A stretch of 64,000 bases of DNA from Thermoanaerobacterales bacterium 50_218 (lineage in GTDB: Bacteria; Bacillota; DSM-12270; Thermacetogeniales; Thermacetogeniaceae). The translations under genes were made by a program, and so were the position numbers. The stretch is from contig LGFL01000001.1 in the NCBI GenBank assembly GCA_001508855.1, positions 1 through 64,000 of the forward strand, written 5' to 3'. The notes beneath the pieces are model-generated. The model saw only the letters and a program-made list of their open reading frames with translations. It was not told where the DNA came from and made no database searches. This document shows positions 47,013 to 55,125 of this stretch, one piece after another (position 1 is the stretch's first letter; every line of letters starts with the position of its first letter).

Positions 47013-47735
47013 TTGGTCAGAAAAATTTTTATGCTCGTGTTTTTCTTGATTTCTGGTTTTCTGGTGTATCAACTGGTGGGATCAAACATGGAAACATCTA
47101 AGGTTCTTTCTCCGATATATCAAGGTGATCCTGCCAGGAAGTATGTTGCCTTCACAGTCAATGTTGACTGGGGAGGGGAATATCTGCCCCAGATGCTTTC
47201 CCTCTTTGAGGAACACGAGATCAAAGGCGCCTTTTTTCTGACTGGTCGCTGGGTGAGTGAGAATCCCGAGCTTACCAAAAAAATTGCCGAATCGGGACAT
47301 GAAATAGGAAACCACGGGTATTCCCACCCCCATGTAAACAATTTAAGTCTGGAAGAGAATATTGAAGAAATCAAAAAAACCTCTGAAATTATTTACCAGC
47401 TTACAGGAGAGAAAACGAGGTTTTTCGCACCCCCTTATGGGGAATATAATGAGGTGGTTTTAAAAGCAGCAGAAAAAACGGGCCACCAGACTGTAATGTG
47501 GACTGTGGATACCCTCGACTGGAAGAACCCACCCCATGAGTGGATCGTTTCTCGGGTTTTGGCTCGTCTCCACAACGGGGCAATTATCCTGATGCACCCG
47601 ACTGCTCCTACTCTGAAGGCGCTTCCAGGGATTATCGCTGGGATCAGGGACCAGGGTTATCAGGTAAAACCACTGGAGATACTAGTTTCAGAAGCAAGCC
47701 CACCAGGGGGGAGATGGCCTTTATCCGGGGATTAA
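47013..47735 (+). CDS. Polysaccharide deacetylase-like protein of the YlxY type
   Basis: 240 residues. An N-terminal membrane or signal helix (about 4-22) is followed by a NodB-like domain. Zinc histidines are H101 and H105 (NHGYSH). The APPYGE and LMHPTA motifs are present. The first catalytic aspartate position (FDISWG in PdaB) reads VNVDWGG here, with N50 in place of D. The same change is known in YlxY of Bacillus, which also follows pnp. Activity is therefore doubtful. It may act at the cell or spore wall. TTG 47013 follows GAGGAGGG. Confidence 0.82.
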   Translation: MVRKIFMLVFFLISGFLVYQLVGSNMETSKVLSPIYQGDPARKYVAFTVNVDWGGEYLPQMLSLFEEHEIKGAFFLTGRWVSENPELTKKIAESGHEIGNHGYSHPHVNNLSLEENIEEIKKTSEIIYQLTGEKTRFFAPPYGEYNEVVLKAAEKTGHQTVMWTVDTLDWKNPPHEWIVSRVLARLHNGAIILMHPTAPTLKALPGIIAGIRDQGYQVKPLEILVSEASPPGGRWPLSGD

Positions 47736-48829
47736 CCAGGTTAGGTGTGATCGCTTTTTTTATTTTGGAGATGGCCGTTTTTCCGAAAGCAGCTATTGCT
47801 GTTGGTAGAGCTTTTCCGAAGATAACGGCAGATGCGGCTGTTCTCATTGATGCCAGCACAGGTGTGACTTTGTTCGCTCACAATGCCACTCAGCGGCGTC
47901 CACCTGCAAGCACGACAAAGATCCTTACATCTTTGCTTGCCCTTGAGCTGGGGGATGGGGAAGAGACCGTAACGGTTAGCGAAAAGGCTTCTGCTGTTCA
48001 GGGCGCCAAGGTTTACCTCCAATCTGGTGACCTGTTTTACCTTAATGACCTCGTTAAAGCCGCTTTGATCAGATCCGGCAATGATGCCGCAGCGGCAATT
48101 GCTGAGCACTTTGGGGGTTGTCCTGAAAATTTTGTGCAACTGATGAATTCTAAGGCGGAAATACTCGGTGCCTGGAGGAGCTGCTTTTGTAACCCCCATG
48201 GTCTTCCTGATGACAACCATCTGTCTACCGCTTATGACCTTGCTCTCATTGCGCGCTACGCTTTGAAAAATCGACTTTTTGCGCAAATCGTGGCCACCAA
48301 GTCGGAGGTTATCCGCGAAATAAGAAGAGGCCGTTCTGTTTACCTGAAGAACACCAACCGTCTGCTTTGGGATCAACCCGAAGACATCAAAATTTGCGGA
48401 GTAAAGACAGGGACGACATCTTCTGCTGGCCAGTGTCTGGTTGCTGCCGGAAAGAGAAAGGACAACCTCTTAATCAGTGTTGTCCTCCACAGTACTGACA
48501 GGTATCAAGACACTCTCCACCTTTTTGATTATGGTTTCAACAGGTGCATCTGGTTCGAGGTTGCCCGAGGAGGAGAGCCGTTGCTGATTTTGCCGGTGTG
48601 GGGAAAAAGTTTTGGTTACGTTACCATTGGCAGTGAGCGTGACCTCGTGTTTGCCGTTTCTCCTGAGCAATTACCTTTCCTTGAAAAAAGGTTCCTCTTT
48701 AGGCGCTTTCTAGAAACTCCATCAAAACCCGGTGACAGGGTTGGTTGTATCGAAGTCTACCTGAAAGGTCATCTGATCGCCTCTGAGAGCTTGGTGGTTT
48801 TAGACTCTTGCTTTCCCACGATTGATTGA
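47714..48829 (+). CDS. dacF: D-alanyl-D-alanine carboxypeptidase, DacF type
   Basis: 371 residues. A signal peptide (about 1-30, ending KAAIAVG) is followed by a peptidase S11 domain with S66-x-x-K69 (ASTTK), S121-G-N and K231-T-G. A C-terminal beta domain ends it. It trims peptidoglycan stem peptides. DacF homologues act in spore cortex synthesis, which fits the sporulation genes nearby. ATG 47714 overlaps the previous gene by 22 nt and has AGGGGGG just upstream. Confidence 0.9.
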   Translation: MAFIRGLTRLGVIAFFILEMAVFPKAAIAVGRAFPKITADAAVLIDASTGVTLFAHNATQRRPPASTTKILTSLLALELGDGEETVTVSEKASAVQGAKVYLQSGDLFYLNDLVKAALIRSGNDAAAAIAEHFGGCPENFVQLMNSKAEILGAWRSCFCNPHGLPDDNHLSTAYDLALIARYALKNRLFAQIVATKSEVIREIRRGRSVYLKNTNRLLWDQPEDIKICGVKTGTTSSAGQCLVAAGKRKDNLLISVVLHSTDRYQDTLHLFDYGFNRCIWFEVARGGEPLLILPVWGKSFGYVTIGSERDLVFAVSPEQLPFLEKRFLFRRFLETPSKPGDRVGCIEVYLKGHLIASESLVVLDSCFPTID

Positions 48830-48874
48830 GGCCTTGTGTCCCTTTAAAAAGTCTGGTTCTAGGGAGAGGATACG

Positions 48875-50149
48875 GTGGTCAGGAAGACAATTCTCGAAAA
48901 TGGAGTGCGCATCGTCAGTGAGAAGGTGCCAGGAGTCAGATCGGTTGCCGTCGGAGTGTGGGTTTGTGCAGGATCCCGCTATGAGGCTGATGAAGATGCT
49001 GGAGTTTCGCACCTCATTGAACACCTGCTTTTTAAGGGTACTGAGAAGCGGACAGCGCGAGAAATCACCGAGGCCATAGAATCTGTCGGTGGTCAACTCA
49101 ACGCCTTCACGAGTAAGGAATACACCTGCTATTACGCGAGGGTTCTCGATGAACACCTTCCTCTGGCGATTGATGTCCTGTCAGACATGCTTTTTTCTTC
49201 TCTTTTTGCTCCGGAAGACATTGAAAAGGAGAAACAGGTGATTGAAGAGGAAATCCGGATGTACGAGGACACTCCAGATGAGATCATCCACGACCTTTTC
49301 ACGCAAACGATCTGGGATGGGCATCCCCTTGGTCGGCCAGTGATCGGGACTCTGGAATCTGTGCACAACCTTACCAGGGAAAAGATCCTCGATTACTACG
49401 GGAAATACTACTCTCCTCCTCGTATTGTTCTTGCTGTTGCTGGTAACGTAGATCACGAAAAGGTTGTTGATCTCCTGGGACCAATCTTTTCAAAGGTGCC
49501 CCAAAAAGCAGACAAGGACCAGGTTACTCCCCCTAAACCTCAGCCAGGTTTTAGGGTTTTTTACAAAGACCTTGAACAGGTGCAGGTTTGCATCGGGGTC
49601 CCTGGTCCTGATCAGTACGATGAGCGGATTTATGCTCTCCAGATTTTGAACAATGTGCTTGGTGGGGATGCAGGGTCGAGACTGTTCCAGAAAATCCGGG
49701 AGGAGAGGGGACTTGTATACTCGGTCTACAGTTATTACAGCGTTTTTCAGGACGCTGGTTTGATCACCGTTTATGCCGGAACGAGTCCTTCAAAGCTTCA
49801 GGAAGTTCTGGAACTGATCCAGAAAGAGCTAAAGAGTATTGCCAGAGAGGGGATTTCTCAAGATGAGCTTGACAAAACTAAGGAGCAAATCAAGGGGAGC
49901 CTTTTGCTGGCCCTTGAAAATGTCAACACCAGGATGCAGAGACTCGGTAAGTACGAGATCATGTACCAACGCTATCTCACTCCTGAGGAGATCATTGACA
50001 AAATTCTCAAGGTAACCAGAGATGATGTTCTTGACCTTGCCCGGAGTTGTTTCGATCAATCGAAACTGGCTATCACTGTCTTGGGAAAATGTCCGAGTAA
50101 CAGTTTTGGAAACGAGCAGAAGGGGGGTGTTGGGAATACGCCTCAGTGA
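48875..50149 (+). CDS. M16-family zinc peptidase (YmxG/MlpA type)
   Basis: 424 residues. The inverted zinc motif HxxEH is H46-L-I-E49-H50, with the distal glutamate in the VIEEEIRMYEDTPDE stretch. The second, inactive half-domain has the expected GGDAGSRLFQKIREERGLVYSV block. It is a cytoplasmic processing-type protease whose substrates are not known. It follows pnp and deacetylase genes in Bacillus too. GTG 48875 is the start. Confidence 0.9.
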   Translation: MVRKTILENGVRIVSEKVPGVRSVAVGVWVCAGSRYEADEDAGVSHLIEHLLFKGTEKRTAREITEAIESVGGQLNAFTSKEYTCYYARVLDEHLPLAIDVLSDMLFSSLFAPEDIEKEKQVIEEEIRMYEDTPDEIIHDLFTQTIWDGHPLGRPVIGTLESVHNLTREKILDYYGKYYSPPRIVLAVAGNVDHEKVVDLLGPIFSKVPQKADKDQVTPPKPQPGFRVFYKDLEQVQVCIGVPGPDQYDERIYALQILNNVLGGDAGSRLFQKIREERGLVYSVYSYYSVFQDAGLITVYAGTSPSKLQEVLELIQKELKSIAREGISQDELDKTKEQIKGSLLLALENVNTRMQRLGKYEIMYQRYLTPEEIIDKILKVTRDDVLDLARSCFDQSKLAITVLGKCPSNSFGNEQKGGVGNTPQ

Positions 50150-50402
50150 ACTTGCTGGCAAAGAGATGATCAACATCTCCGATGGAGTTCGCCTTGGTGC
50201 TGTCGGAGACTCTGACCTGATCATCGACCCGGAAACTGGAGAGATTGAGTCAATAGTTCTCCCCAGGCGGACTAATTTCCTAAGCTTTTGGCTCGAACCC
50301 AAAGAACTTATTGTTCCCTGGAAAACGGTGAAGAAGATCGGCAGTGAAGTTATCATCGTAGAGCTTGACCAGAGTTACTCCCATTTTAAAAGCTTTTCTT
50401 GA
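50130..50402 (+). CDS. YlmC/YmxH family sporulation protein (PRC-barrel)
   Basis: 90 residues with a PRC-barrel-like beta pattern (RLSELAGKEMINISDGVRLGAVGDSDLIID, then IVLPRR and the IVPWKTVKKIGSEVIIV block). The family is conserved in spore formers and of unknown function. TTG 50130 is chosen because AAGGGGGG lies just upstream. It overlaps the peptidase 3' end by 20 nt. Confidence 0.85.
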   Translation: MGIRLSELAGKEMINISDGVRLGAVGDSDLIIDPETGEIESIVLPRRTNFLSFWLEPKELIVPWKTVKKIGSEVIIVELDQSYSHFKSFS

Positions 50403-50412
50403 TGTCCTCTAA

Positions 50413-50448
50413 GCGGCAGCCACCAGACGGCTGCTTTTATTTTTTATT
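50413..50448 (+). terminator. Terminator after ymxH
   Basis: Stem GCAGCC (50416-50421) and GGCTGC (50429-50434), with a 7-nt loop, is followed by TTTTATTTTTTATT. Confidence 0.85.
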
Positions 50449-50475
50449 GACACTGAGTTGCATTTGTATGAGAAT
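50447..50475 (+). promoter_or_regulatory. Probable sigma-A promoter of dapB
   Basis: A perfect TTGACA (50447-50452) is followed 17 nt later by GAGAAT (50470-50475), or 19 nt later by GAATAT. It lies about 45 nt before dapB and directly after the terminator. Confidence 0.55.
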
Positions 50476-50519
50476 ATACGCAAAGCGGTGATAATCAGTT
50501 CCGGGGTGAGGGATCGAAG

Positions 50520-51323
50520 ATGTCAGATGAGAAAATTGGTGTTGTGGTTACAGGAGCAGCAGGGAGGATGGGAAGAGAGGTCGTCAAAGCTGTCCTTCGG
50601 GAAGAAGACTTGTGTCTCGTAGGGGCAGTTGATCTTCGGGAACTCGGAGTTGATGCAGGCGATCTTGTGGGTTTTCCGCCAACAGGAGTTACCATCTGTT
50701 CTGATTTACAGCAAGTGATCACTGAAAATAAAGCAGACGTTTTGGTCGATTTCACCAACCCGGAAGCTGTCCTTCGCAATGCTCGAATCGCTCTCAATCA
50801 CGGTGTTTCCCTCGTAATCGGGACAACAGGGCTTGATGACGTTGATATCGAGGAGTTGCGCCGGCTTTCGGAAAAAGCCGGTACAGGTGTCCTCATAGCT
50901 CCCAATTTTGCTCTTGGTGCTGTCTTGATGATGAGCTTCGCGCGCCAAGCAGCTCGCTATTTTAAGCATGTGGAAATTATCGAAATGCATCATGACCAGA
51001 AGATTGATGCCCCCTCAGGGACAGCAATTAGGACCGCCAGAATGATCGCTGAAGAAAGGGGTGCTTTCCGTCAAGGGCACCCCCAGGAATACGAAAAGAT
51101 TGAGGGTGTGCGGGGAGGTGACTGGGAAGGGATCAAGATTCACAGTGTCAGGCTTCCAGGGCTTGTTGCTCATCAAGAAGTGGTTTTTGGAGGATTAGGG
51201 CAGGTTTTGACGATCAGGCATGATTCCATTAACAGGGAGTCATTTATGCCTGGAGTAATTCTAGCGATTCGGAAAGTCCGGGAACTTAAAGGTGTGGTTG
51301 TCGGTCTCGAAAACGTTCTATAA
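50520..51323 (+). CDS. dapB: 4-hydroxy-tetrahydrodipicolinate reductase
   Basis: 267 residues. The nucleotide-binding motif VVTGAAGRMGREVVKAV opens the protein, and EMHHDQKIDAPSGTA is the substrate region. It reduces HTPA in the lysine and diaminopimelate pathway. ATG 50520 follows GGGGTGAGGGATCGAAG. It heads the dapB-dpaA-dpaB-asd-dapA group. Confidence 0.96.
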   Translation: MSDEKIGVVVTGAAGRMGREVVKAVLREEDLCLVGAVDLRELGVDAGDLVGFPPTGVTICSDLQQVITENKADVLVDFTNPEAVLRNARIALNHGVSLVIGTTGLDDVDIEELRRLSEKAGTGVLIAPNFALGAVLMMSFARQAARYFKHVEIIEMHHDQKIDAPSGTAIRTARMIAEERGAFRQGHPQEYEKIEGVRGGDWEGIKIHSVRLPGLVAHQEVVFGGLGQVLTIRHDSINRESFMPGVILAIRKVRELKGVVVGLENVL

Positions 51324-51326
51324 CTG

Positions 51327-51354
51327 CACCATTACCACCCCTCCCACATATACT
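51327..51354 (+). promoter_or_regulatory. Candidate sigma-K-type promoter of dpaA
   Basis: CACC (51327-51330), a 16-nt gap and CATATACT (51347-51354) resemble the mACm and CATAnnnTA elements of sigma-K promoters. In Bacillus the dipicolinate synthase operon is made in the mother cell by sigma-K. The match is partial, so this is a candidate only. Confidence 0.35.
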
Positions 51355-51390
51355 GTTAGCAACAGATCAGCAGAGGTGGGAGAAGGGGGT
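51337..51390 (+). promoter_or_regulatory. Hairpin masking the dpaA ribosome binding site
   Basis: CTCCCAC (51341-51347) pairs with GTGGGAG (51376-51382), and ACCC (51337-51340) can pair with GGGT (51387-51390). A small hairpin CTGTT/AACAG (51353-51357 with 51361-51365) fills the loop. The pairing covers the purine-rich site just before ATG 51393. Confidence 0.5.
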
Positions 51391-51392
51391 CA

Positions 51393-52286
51393 ATGGGCTT
51401 GGATCTGCAGGGAGTCAGGATCGCTGTTTTAGGGGGAGATCGAAGGCACCTTTTTTTGATTCCCGAACTTGTCCGTCTGGGTGCCAGTGTTACTGTTGTT
51501 GGCTTTCCTCCATCTTTGGGGCTTGAAGGTGTCTGCTTTCTGGAAAAAGTCGAGGTTGCCGTGGAAAACGCTCAGGTTGTCATTCTTCCGATACCCGGTC
51601 CAGATCCGCAAGGAAAGGTGAAAACACTTGAGGAGCCTGGAGAACTAACTTTTACCATTGAAGTTGCCAAGATCATTCCTCCGGGAACACTTGTGCTTGT
51701 TGGTGTTGCTCAAGAATTCCTTCACAGATGGGCACTCCAGATGAAGTGGAAGCTCGTCGAAGTAGCCAAAATGGATGAATACGCTATTTTAAATTCTATT
51801 CCCACGGCCGAGGGTGCTCTCAAGATCGCTATCGAAGAGCTTCCGATTACTGTTCACCATAGCAAGTCTTTTGTCCTTGGTTTCGGAAGGTTAGGAAGAA
51901 CCCTTGCCAGAATGCTCCAGGCATTAGGCGCTCAGACGACGGTTGTCGCCAGGAGGGAAGCCCACCTGGCTCGCATTTTCGAGATGGGCTGTCGGGCTGT
52001 TCCCTTTTCGGAACTTTCGCAGGTGATTCCCGAGGCAGAGATCATCTTCAATACAGTTCCGGCTCTTGTTCTCACTCGAGATATCCTTTCTCTGGTGCAG
52101 AAGGGAGTCTTGATTATCGACCTTGCTTCAGTTCCTGGCGGAACAGATTTCCAGGCAGCCGAAGAGTTGGGTTTAAAGGCAATTTTGGCACCTGGTCTTC
52201 CGGGCAAAGTGGCACCTGCGACCAGTGGAAGGATCCTAGCCCAGATTGTGCCCCGACTGATTCTCCGCGAGTTGTCTGCGAGTTAA
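51393..52286 (+). CDS. dpaA: Dipicolinate synthase subunit A
   Basis: 297 residues. A Rossmann-type second half has VLGFGRLGRTLARML and IIDLASVPGGTDF. The family pairs with DpaB to make dipicolinic acid from the HTPA formed by DapA. Dipicolinate accumulates in the spore core, so the gene marks a spore-former. ATG 51393 lies after a G-rich site in a hairpin. Confidence 0.94.
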   Translation: MGLDLQGVRIAVLGGDRRHLFLIPELVRLGASVTVVGFPPSLGLEGVCFLEKVEVAVENAQVVILPIPGPDPQGKVKTLEEPGELTFTIEVAKIIPPGTLVLVGVAQEFLHRWALQMKWKLVEVAKMDEYAILNSIPTAEGALKIAIEELPITVHHSKSFVLGFGRLGRTLARMLQALGAQTTVVARREAHLARIFEMGCRAVPFSELSQVIPEAEIIFNTVPALVLTRDILSLVQKGVLIIDLASVPGGTDFQAAEELGLKAILAPGLPGKVAPATSGRILAQIVPRLILRELSAS

Positions 52287-52295
52287 GGAGGGGCT

Positions 52296-52898
52296 TTGGT
52301 GGTGCGTCTTCAAGGTGTGCGGATTGGGTTCGTCCTCACAGGGTCGCACTGTACACTTAACAAAATTTTTGGCGAAATAGAAAGGTTTGTTGCCGAGGGA
52401 GCAGAGGTCTATCCTGTTGTCTCTTATTCTGTGGCTTCAACTGATACCAGGTTTGGGGCTGCTTCTTATTGGTGCCAGAAGCTCCACGAAATCACGCGCA
52501 GGCCGATCATTAAAACAATCGTTGACGCTGAACCGATAGGTCCCCAAAAGTTGCTCGATCTTTTGGTGGTTGCTCCCTGTACTGGTAATACTATTGCTAA
52601 GCTAGCCAATGGGATCACTGATACTCCTGCTTTGATGGCTGTGAAGGCTCATTTGCGCAATCAGCGTCCCGTGGTTATCGCCATTTCTACTAATGATGGT
52701 CTTGGGTTAAATGCCCGGAATATTGCCACACTCCTCACTACCAAAAACATTTTCTTGGTTCCTTTTGGGCAGGACAATCCCTTCGAAAAGCCAAATTCCC
52801 TTGTTGCCCATGTTGACAAAATCCTGGACACTGTCTGTTTTGCTTTGGAAGGCAAACAGATCCAGCCTCTTCTTGTTGAATATAAACTGACGAAATGA
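52296..52898 (+). CDS. dpaB: Dipicolinate synthase subunit B
   Basis: 200 residues, a flavoprotein-fold protein (VRIGFVLTGSHCTL, then LLVVAPCTGNTIAKLANGITDTPALMAVKAHLRN). It is the partner of DpaA. TTG 52296 follows AAGGAGGGG. It lies 9 nt after dpaA. Confidence 0.94.
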   Translation: MVVRLQGVRIGFVLTGSHCTLNKIFGEIERFVAEGAEVYPVVSYSVASTDTRFGAASYWCQKLHEITRRPIIKTIVDAEPIGPQKLLDLLVVAPCTGNTIAKLANGITDTPALMAVKAHLRNQRPVVIAISTNDGLGLNARNIATLLTTKNIFLVPFGQDNPFEKPNSLVAHVDKILDTVCFALEGKQIQPLLVEYKLTK

Positions 52899-52966
52899 AG
52901 AAGGAGCTTTTCTTTTCGATGTCAAATTTGAAGATCAGAAAAAGGAGAACTGTAGGAGGGTATTAG

Positions 52967-53980
52967 ATGGCAGGTAACTATAAAGTAGCTGTGGTCGGTG
53001 CTACGGGTGCAGTAGGTCAGGAAATCCTGAAAGTTCTTGAGGAGCGCAAGTTTCCTGTAGATGAACTCAGAGTGTTGGCAAGTGCCAGGTCTGAAGGGCG
53101 AAAGATCAAGTTTCAGGATCAAGAACTTACCGTCAGGGCGGCAAAGCCAGAAGCTTTTAAGGGAGTAGAGATCGCCTTCTTTGCAGGGGGTGCCATAAGT
53201 AAGGAACTGGTTCCAGAAGCGGTGAAGCGAGGAGCTGTGGCTATCGATAACAGCAGTGTTTTTCGTCTGGAACCCGAGGTACCGCTTGTTGTTCCCGAGG
53301 TCAATCCTGATGATGTCGCCAATCATAAAGGGATTATCGCTAACCCGAACTGTTCCACGATTATTCTGGTCGTTCCTTTGAAACCTCTTCACGATGTTGC
53401 CAGGATTAAGCGAGTGATCGTTTCTACTTACCAGGCTGTGTCCGGTGCTGGGAGGGACGCTATTGAGGAACTTCTTCAGCAAACGAAACAGGTGCTGGCT
53501 GGAGAAGAAGTCGAGCCTCGCGTGTTTCCTTACCAGATTGCTTTTAATTTGATCCCACACATTGATACATTCTGGGACAATGGCTATTCTCGGGAAGAGA
53601 TGAAACTCCTCCTGGAAAGCAGGAAGATTCTTCATGACCCAGAGATCAAGATCAGTGCAACAACAGTTCGGGTTCCTGTAATTCGCTCACACTCGGAGTC
53701 TGTTAATATTGAGACTGAGAAGAAGCTGACACCTGATGAGGCTCGTCAGATTCTGAGCAGGGCACCTGGTGTGATTGTTCAGGATGATCCGAAAAATCTC
53801 CAGTATCCAATGCCTCTGTTGGCCTCTCACTGTGACGAGGTTTTTGTTGGCAGGATCAGGGAAGACTACACCCATGAGCGTGCCCTCAATTTCTGGATTG
53901 TGGCCGACCAGTTGCGGAAGGGGGCAGCAACCAATGCTGTCCAGATTGCCGAAATCCTGGTGCAACGAGGTCTAGTTTAA
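52967..53980 (+). CDS. asd: Aspartate-semialdehyde dehydrogenase
   Basis: 337 residues. The NADP site [18 protein letters not shown] and the catalytic cysteine in IANPNCSTI are present. It makes aspartate semialdehyde, the substrate of DapA encoded by the next gene. ATG 52967 follows GGAGGGTATTAG. Confidence 0.96.
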   Translation: MAGNYKVAVVGATGAVGQEILKVLEERKFPVDELRVLASARSEGRKIKFQDQELTVRAAKPEAFKGVEIAFFAGGAISKELVPEAVKRGAVAIDNSSVFRLEPEVPLVVPEVNPDDVANHKGIIANPNCSTIILVVPLKPLHDVARIKRVIVSTYQAVSGAGRDAIEELLQQTKQVLAGEEVEPRVFPYQIAFNLIPHIDTFWDNGYSREEMKLLLESRKILHDPEIKISATTVRVPVIRSHSESVNIETEKKLTPDEARQILSRAPGVIVQDDPKNLQYPMPLLASHCDEVFVGRIREDYTHERALNFWIVADQLRKGAATNAVQIAEILVQRGLV

Positions 53981-53997
53981 GCGAAGGGGTGGGTGGA

Positions 53998-54882
53998 TTG
54001 AAGGGTTTTGGCAGGGTTTTAACAGCTATGGTTACCCCGTTTACCGAGGGGGGAGAAGTGGCTTACGAAAAGGCTGCTTCTTTGGCTCGCTTTCTCGTAG
54101 AGAACGGCTCTGACGGTGTAGTGGTTGCCGGGACTACGGGAGAATCGCCGGTCCTGACGAAAGAAGAAAAAGAGCGTCTTTTTGCTGTGGTTAAAGAAGC
54201 GATAACTGGTAGAGGCACAGTAATTGCTGGGACAGGCTCCAACAACACTGCAGCCACCATTGAATTGACCAGAATTGCTGAAAAAGTTGGTGTTGATGGA
54301 GTAATGCTGGTGACCCCTTATTACAACAAACCAAGCCAGGAAGGGTTGTACCAACATTTCAAAGCTGTTGCCCAAGAGACGTCTCTCCCGATTATCCTCT
54401 ACAATGTTCCGGGTCGCACCTCGGTCAATATGCTCCCGGAAACTGTTGCTAGGCTGGCAGAATTAAACAATATCGTGGCTGTTAAAGAAGCGAGCAAAAA
54501 CCTTGACCAAGTGGCAGAAATCAGAAAAAATACCCCACCGGATTTCCTGATTTATAGTGGTGACGACTCCTTGACTCTCCCGATGCTTGCTGTTGGTGGT
54601 GACGGAGTCATCAGTGTGGCTTCACATGTGGCTGGGAAACTTATCAAGGAGATGATCGACTCTTACCTTGCTGGAAAGACAGAAAAGGCGAAAGAAATTC
54701 ACCTTAGGCTTTATCCTCTTTTCAAGGTTCTCTTCATAACGACCAACCCTGTGCCAGTGAAGGCGGCAGTTAAGCTTTTGGGGATTGATGTGGGTCCTCC
54801 GCGTTTGCCCCTGGTTGCTGCTTCCAGTCATGAGGTTGAAGCAGTGCGCCGGGTGATGGAGCAACTCCATCTTCTCAGCTGA
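53998..54882 (+). CDS. dapA: 4-hydroxy-tetrahydrodipicolinate synthase
   Basis: 294 residues. Class I aldolase features: [14 protein letters not shown], the [14 protein letters not shown] block, and the Schiff-base lysine in VAVKEASKN. It condenses pyruvate with aspartate semialdehyde. TTG 53998 is preferred because AAGGGGTGG precedes it; GTG 53989 is an alternative. Confidence 0.95.
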   Translation: MKGFGRVLTAMVTPFTEGGEVAYEKAASLARFLVENGSDGVVVAGTTGESPVLTKEEKERLFAVVKEAITGRGTVIAGTGSNNTAATIELTRIAEKVGVDGVMLVTPYYNKPSQEGLYQHFKAVAQETSLPIILYNVPGRTSVNMLPETVARLAELNNIVAVKEASKNLDQVAEIRKNTPPDFLIYSGDDSLTLPMLAVGGDGVISVASHVAGKLIKEMIDSYLAGKTEKAKEIHLRLYPLFKVLFITTNPVPVKAAVKLLGIDVGPPRLPLVAASSHEVEAVRRVMEQLHLLS

Positions 54883-54892
54883 TTTGTTTGGC

Positions 54893-54921
54893 TTGTAATT
54901 GCAAAAATTTTGCAGTATAAT
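54893..54921 (+). promoter_or_regulatory. Promoter with palindromic operator-like spacer
   Basis: TTGTAA (54893-54898), a 17-nt spacer and a perfect TATAAT (54916-54921). The spacer contains TGCAAAA-A-TTTTGCA (54900-54914), a 15-nt palindrome placed between the two promoter elements. Transcription would start near 54928. Confidence 0.75.
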
Positions 54922-54967
54922 GAAACGGGCGATGGGAACGGTTTTTAATCATTGATTTAATCATTGA

Positions 54968-55008
54968 GAGAAACCTACCTTCTTCCGGGCGTGGTGAGGT
55001 AGGTTTTT
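54968..55008 (+). terminator. Terminator upstream of the RNase J gene
   Basis: AAACCTACC (54971-54979) pairs with GGTAGGTTT (54998-55006), extended by GAG/CTC, and the 3' strand ends in TTTTT. It lies about 45 nt after the predicted start of the promoter at 54893-54921, so transcripts from that promoter would be only about 80 nt long unless they read through. Confidence 0.85.
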
Positions 55009-55125
55009 CTCATTTATCTGGTGATTCATTTCACTTTTTTCTTCCCATCTTTGCTTGGAGTGACCTGTTGGGCCTCGACCGGACTACCTGTTGGTGGAAA
55101 GTAGCTGAAAGAAATGGAGGTGAAA

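Noticed and set aside
50403-50519. Lysine riboswitch before dapB
   Set aside because: The 117-nt space holds only a terminator and a promoter; there is no room for the lysine aptamer.
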